The position numbers and the translations under genes are program-made. A DNA stretch of 64,000 nt from Phaeosaccion multiseriatum (lineage: Eukaryota; Ochrophyta, other classes). A model generated the notes under the pieces. The model did not search any database. It was not told the origin of the DNA and saw only the letters and a list, made by a program, of their open reading frames with translations. The stretch spans positions 5,208,001-5,272,000 of the forward strand of contig OZ218950.1 of the NCBI GenBank assembly GCA_965112735.1, written 5' to 3'. Shown here in pieces: positions 60,801 through 64,000 of the stretch (the first letter of the stretch is position 1; each line of letters begins with the position of its first letter).

Positions 60801-63800
60801 GTACGAGTGGTCGTCTGGTGTTCAGCTCCGGCACGGCCAACTCCGGCAACAGCGGCGCCGTGCTCATCGGCAGCGGCGCCAGCACGGGAGGGCGTGGCGG
60901 CATGGTGAGCCTGACGGCGGGCAGCGGCACCAGCGGCGCTGGCGGTCTGGTGCAGATGTATGCTGGTGTGAGCACGGTACTGACGGGCGGTGTGGTGAGC
61001 ATCGGGGGCGGCGAGGGCCGCGCGTCCACGAGCGGGTCTGTGACTGTGCGCTCTCTGAACGCTGGCACGGCTGGCACGAGTGGTCGTCTGGTGTTCAGCT
61101 CCGGCACGGCCAACTCCGGCAACAGCGGCGCCGTGCTCATCGGCAGCGGCGCCAGCACGGGAGGACGTGGCGGCATGGTGAGCCTGACGGCGGGCAGCGG
61201 CACCAGCGGAGCTGGCGGTCTGGTGCAGATGTATGCTGGCGTGAGCACGGTACTGACGGGCGGTGCGGTGAGCATCGGAGGCGGCGAGGGCCGCGCCTCC
61301 ACGAGCGGGTCTGTGACTGTGCGCTCTCTGAACGCTGGCACGGCCGGTACGAGTGGTCGTCTGGTGTTCAGCTCTGGCACGGCCAACTCCGGCAACAGCG
61401 GCGCCGTGCTCATCGGCAGCGGCGCCAGCACGGGAGGACGTGGCGGCATGGTGAGCCTGACGGCGGGCAGCGGCACCAGCGGCGCTGGCGGTCTGGTGCA
61501 GATGTATGCTGGCGTAAGCACGGTACTGACGGGCGGTGTGGTGAGCATCGGGGGCGGCGAGGGCCGCGCGTCCACGAGCGGGTCTGTGACTGTGCGCTCT
61601 CTGAACGCTGGCACGGCTGGTACGAGTGGTCGTCTGGTGTTCAGCTCCGGCACGGCCAACTCCGGCAACAGCGGCGCCGTGCTCATCGGCAGCGGCGCCA
61701 GCACGGGAGGGCGTGGCGGCATGGTGAGCCTGACGGCGGGCAGCGGCACGAGTGGCGCTGGCGGTCTGGTGCAGATGTATGCTGGTGTGAGCACGGTACT
61801 GACGGGCGGTGTGATGAGCATCGGGGGCGGCGAGGGCCGCGCGTCCACGAGCGGTTCTGTGACTGTGCGCTCTCTGAACGCTGGCACGAAGGGTACGAGT
61901 GGTCGTCTGGTGTTCAGCTCTGGCACGGCCAACTCCGGCAACAGCGGCGCCGTGCTCATCGGCAGCGGCGCCAGCACGGGAGGACGTGGCGGCATGCTGA
62001 GCCTGACGGCGGGCAGCGGCACCAGCGGCGCTGGCGCTCTGGTGCAGATGTATGCTGGTGTGAGCACGGTACTGACGGGCGGTGTGGTGAGCATCGGGGG
62101 CGGCGAGGGCCGCGCGTCCACGAGCGGGTCTGTGACTGTGCGCTCTCTGAACGCTGGCACGGCTGGCACGAGTGGTCGTCTGGTGTTCAGCTCCGGCACG
62201 GCCAACTCCGGCAACAGCGGCGCCGTGCTCATCGGCAGCGGCGCGAGCACGGGAGGGCGCGGCGGCATGGTGAGCCTGACGGCGGGCAGCGGCACCAGCG
62301 GCGCTGGCGGTCTGGTGCAGATGTATGCTGGTGTGAGCACGGTACTGACGGGCGGTGTGGTGAGCATCGGAGGCGGCGAGGGCCGCGCATCCACGAGCGG
62401 GTCTGTGACTGTGCGCTCTCTGAACGCAGGGGCGGCCGGAACGAGTGGTCGTCTGGTGTTCAGCTCTGGCACGGCCAACTCCGGCAACAGCGGCGCCGTG
62501 CTCATCGGCAGCGGCGCCAGCACGGGAGGACGTGGCGGCATGGTGAGCCTGACGGCGGGCAGCGGCACGAGTGGCGCTGGCGGTCTGGTGCAGATGTATG
62601 CTGGCGTGAGCACGGTACTGACGGGCGGTGTGGTGAGCATCGGGGGCGGCGAGGGGCGTGCATCCACGAGCGGTTCTGTGACTGTGCGCTCTCTGAACGC
62701 TGGCACGAAGGGTGCGAGTGGTCGTCTGGTGTTCAGCTCCGGCACGGCCAACTCCGGCAACAGCGGCGCCGTGCTCATCGGAAGTGGCGCCAGCACGGGA
62801 GGACGTGGCGGCATGCTGAGCCTGACGGCGGGCAGCGGCACCAGCGGCGCTGGTGGTCTGGTGCAGATGTATGCTGGTGTGAGCACGGTACTGACGGGCG
62901 GTGCGGTGAGCATCGGAGGCGGCGAGGGCCGCGCCTCCACGAGCGGGTCTGTGACTGTGCGCTCTCTGAACGCTGGCACGAAGGGTACGAGCGGTCGCCT
63001 GGTGTTCAGCTCCGGTACGGCCAACTCCGGCAACAGCGGCGCCGTGCTCATCGGCAGCGGCGCCAGCACGGGAGGACGTGGCGGCATGGTGAGCCTGACG
63101 GCGGGCAGTGGCACCAGCGGCGCTGGCGGTCTGGTGCAGATGTATGCTGGCGTGAGCACGGTACTGACGGGCGGTGTGGTGAGCATCGGGGGCGGCGAGG
63201 GCCGCGCGTCCACAAGTGGTTCTGTGACTGTGCGCTCTCTGAACGCTGGCACGGCCGGCACGAGTGGTCGTCTGGTGTTCAGCTCCGGCACGGCCAACTC
63301 CGGCAACAGCGGCGCCGTGCTCATCGGCAGCGGCGCCAGCACGGGAGGACGCGGCGGCATGGTGAGCCTGACGGCGGGCAGCGGCACTAGTGGCGCTGGC
63401 GGTCTGGTGCAGATGTATGCCGGCGTGAGCACGGTACTGACGGGCGGTGTGGTGAGCATCGGGGGCGGTGAGGGCCGCGCGTCCACAAGTGGGTCTGTGA
63501 CTGTGCGCTCTCTGAACGCTGGCACGAAGGGTACGAGTGGTCGCCTGGTGTTCAGCTCCGGCACGGCCAACTCCGGCAACAGCGGCGCCGTGCTCATCGG
63601 CAGCGGCGCCAGCACGGGAGGACGTGGCGGCATGGTGAGCCTGACGGCGGGCAGCGGCACGAGTGGCGCTGGCGGTCTGGTGCAGATGTATGCTGGCGTG
63701 AGCACGGCACTGACGGGCGGTGTGGTGAGCATCGGGGGCGGCGAGGGCCGCGCGTCCACGAGCGGGTCTGTGACTGTGCGCTCCCTGAACGCTGGCACGG

Positions 63801-64000
63801 CTGGCACGAGTGGTCGTCTGGTGTTCAGCTCCGGCACGGCCAACTCCGGCAACAGCGGCGCCGTGCTCATCGGCAGCGGCGCCAGCACGGGAGGACGTGG
63901 CGGCATGGTGAGCCTGACGGCGGGCAGCGGCACCAGCGGCGCTGGCGGCTTGGTGCAGATGTATGCTGGTGTGAGCACGGTACTGACGGGCGGTGTGGTG
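27798..64000 (+). CDS. Giant secreted beta-repeat protein with internal peptidase S74 (ICA) domain, 3' end outside window
   Basis: Exon 1 is 27798-28236; exon 2 starts at 28506 (phase 1: G + AG makes Glu) and remains open to the window edge. That is 35,934 coding bases, or 11,978 residues, with no stop seen. Order: signal peptide (1-27), cysteine-rich PSI-like head (about 30-146), Gly/Ser-rich degenerate repeats (about 150-2000), linker, S74/ICA domain (about 2053-2165), more repeats, then 100 complete identical-length 91-residue units from residue 2828. S74 domains trimerise beta-helical phage fibres and the MYRF factors, then cut themselves off with a Ser-Lys dyad. Here the dyad is Ser2055 and Lys2060 in SSDERIK. 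The protein is most likely a self-assembling extracellular fibre or wall or adhesion protein; that role is inference. Substitutions among units are mostly synonymous in this frame, which supports translation. Confidence 0.9.
27882..28236 (+). other. PSI/plexin-like cysteine-rich head
   Basis: About 118 residues contain fourteen cysteines in two similar blocks. One has CGSCNEVDGCGYC, the other CSTCAQDEDCAWC, each followed by a further QC and a later Cys near a Pro. The CxxC....CxWC....QC spacing is that of PSI (plexin-semaphorin-integrin) domains, which are disulfide-bonded extracellular modules. The rest of the protein visible in this window has almost no cysteine. Confidence 0.7.
28506..33960 (+). 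repeat. Degenerate Gly/Ser beta-repeats N-terminal to ICA
   Basis: About 1,800 residues repeat a loose theme: GGxVxIxxG or SGxVxLxTG every 15-16 residues, with recurrent TANAG...SG and TGTSSxGxSG blocks at about 90-120 residue spacing. They share this pattern with the later array but have diverged greatly in DNA. The last 200 or so bases before ICA change to a less repetitive linker (RVTVNDLNVTLQAGEG, AFLEVDSSGVH). Confidence 0.85.
34223..34560 (+). other. Peptidase S74 / intramolecular chaperone auto-processing domain
   Basis: The domain opens with YSSDERIKTNINDL. It continues with a helix around LLQRFQAVQMKEYGYTEEW, the signature GVIAQQLATVFPEHV, and closes with a helix VDLVGALQSMHRRF. The family consensus is S-D-x-R-x-K followed by GxIAQE and FPE. 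The nucleophile Ser (34229-34231, residue 2055) and Lys (34244-34246, residue 2060) are five apart, as in phage endosialidase and MYRF. Both are intact, so self-cleavage between residues 2054 and 2055 is expected. In known proteins the domain is followed by little else, or by a transmembrane segment; here some 9,800 more residues follow. Confidence 0.88.
34561..36547 (+). repeat. Semi-regular repeats between ICA and the homogenised array
   Basis: Repeats here are divergent in DNA but increasingly regular. GNSG/GNTG-type unit starts fall at 35720, 35993, 36266 and 36548, giving lengths of 273, 273 and 282 bases. The 282-base unit carries a three-residue insertion near ANAYTG. They share the order of motifs with the array and look like its diverged ancestors or edge units. 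Confidence 0.85.
36548..64000 (+). repeat. 273-base tandem array, 100 whole units plus a partial unit
   Basis: Counting from the codon for the Gly of GNSGAVLIG at 36548, the same codon recurs every 273 bases and is found exactly at 63848, which is 100 periods without any net insertion or deletion. The 101st unit is cut by the window edge after 153 bases. Units differ by scattered, mostly third-position substitutions. Each encodes 91 residues with 25 Gly and 16 Ser. The consensus has no Cys, Pro, Asp, His, Trp or Lys, four Arg and one Glu. The array may extend far beyond the window. Confidence 0.98.

Noticed and set aside
36499-63978. 9,159-codon open frame on the - strand, proline- and leucine-rich
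   Set aside because: It is the antisense of the 273-base array. Substitutions are silent in the + frame, the + frame continues from a signal-peptide gene with an S74 domain, and the - frame has no recognisable domain.
36548-64000. CRISPR array or centromeric satellite
   Set aside because: Units are contiguous without unique spacers, and they maintain a coding frame with silent variation. That fits a coding minisatellite rather than CRISPR or structural satellite DNA.

Overview
This is a gene-dense eukaryotic nuclear window. Most genes are broken by short GT-AG introns (about 65 to 390 bases) with GTGAGT/GTAAGT donors and pyrimidine-rich tails. They include eukaryotic hallmarks: PCNA, a mitotic-type cyclin, a WDR83/MORG1-like WD40 protein and a PPR protein. 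The compact GC-rich layout, the short spacers, the CAG-triplet tracts and the organelle-type PPR protein suggest a unicellular photosynthetic protist. A stramenopile alga of the Nannochloropsis/Microchloropsis kind is my best guess, but this is an inference and not proven by any single sequence here.

Layout. Bases 1-4199 hold two cell-cycle genes on the + strand: a 5'-truncated cyclin and a complete five-exon PCNA. Converging on PCNA is a - strand gene (4326-6657) for a membrane-anchored protein that looks like two thioredoxin folds without CxxC. A 290-base head-to-head spacer leads to a 17-exon + strand gene (6948-14933) for a 1,524-residue NB-ARC/STAND-like ATPase fused to kinesin-light-chain-type TPRs. 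It converges with a two-IQ-motif protein (15229-17241, -). A 130-base bidirectional spacer separates that from a WDR83-like gene (17372-19444, +). A small three-exon hypothetical gene (19616-20303, +) follows. Then come a ten-exon unknown protein ending in a CaaX box (20964-24643, -) and a PPR protein with a very long polyserine linker (25277-27263, -).

From 27798 to the window edge the + strand is one gene. Exon 1 (27798-28236) encodes a signal peptide and a cysteine-rich PSI-like head. Exon 2 starts at 28506 and stays open in one frame to base 64000, giving at least 11,978 residues with no stop reached. It consists of glycine/serine-rich beta-repeats with an embedded peptidase S74 / intramolecular chaperone auto-processing (ICA) domain near residues 2053-2165. 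In the phage fibres and MYRF family where this domain is known, it drives trimerisation and self-cleavage. Beyond ICA the repeats become progressively regular. From 36548 they form exactly 100 complete tandem 273-base (91-residue) units without one insertion or deletion, plus a 101st cut by the window edge. Each unit contains six beta-strand motifs spaced 15,15,15,15,16,15 residues.

The genes do not form one pathway; they are independent housekeeping and accessory loci. The exciting element is the giant secreted, probably self-processing beta-solenoid protein and its freshly homogenised array. Exon borders given here were chosen so that splice consensus and reading phase agree across each gene. 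They have not been tested against transcripts.
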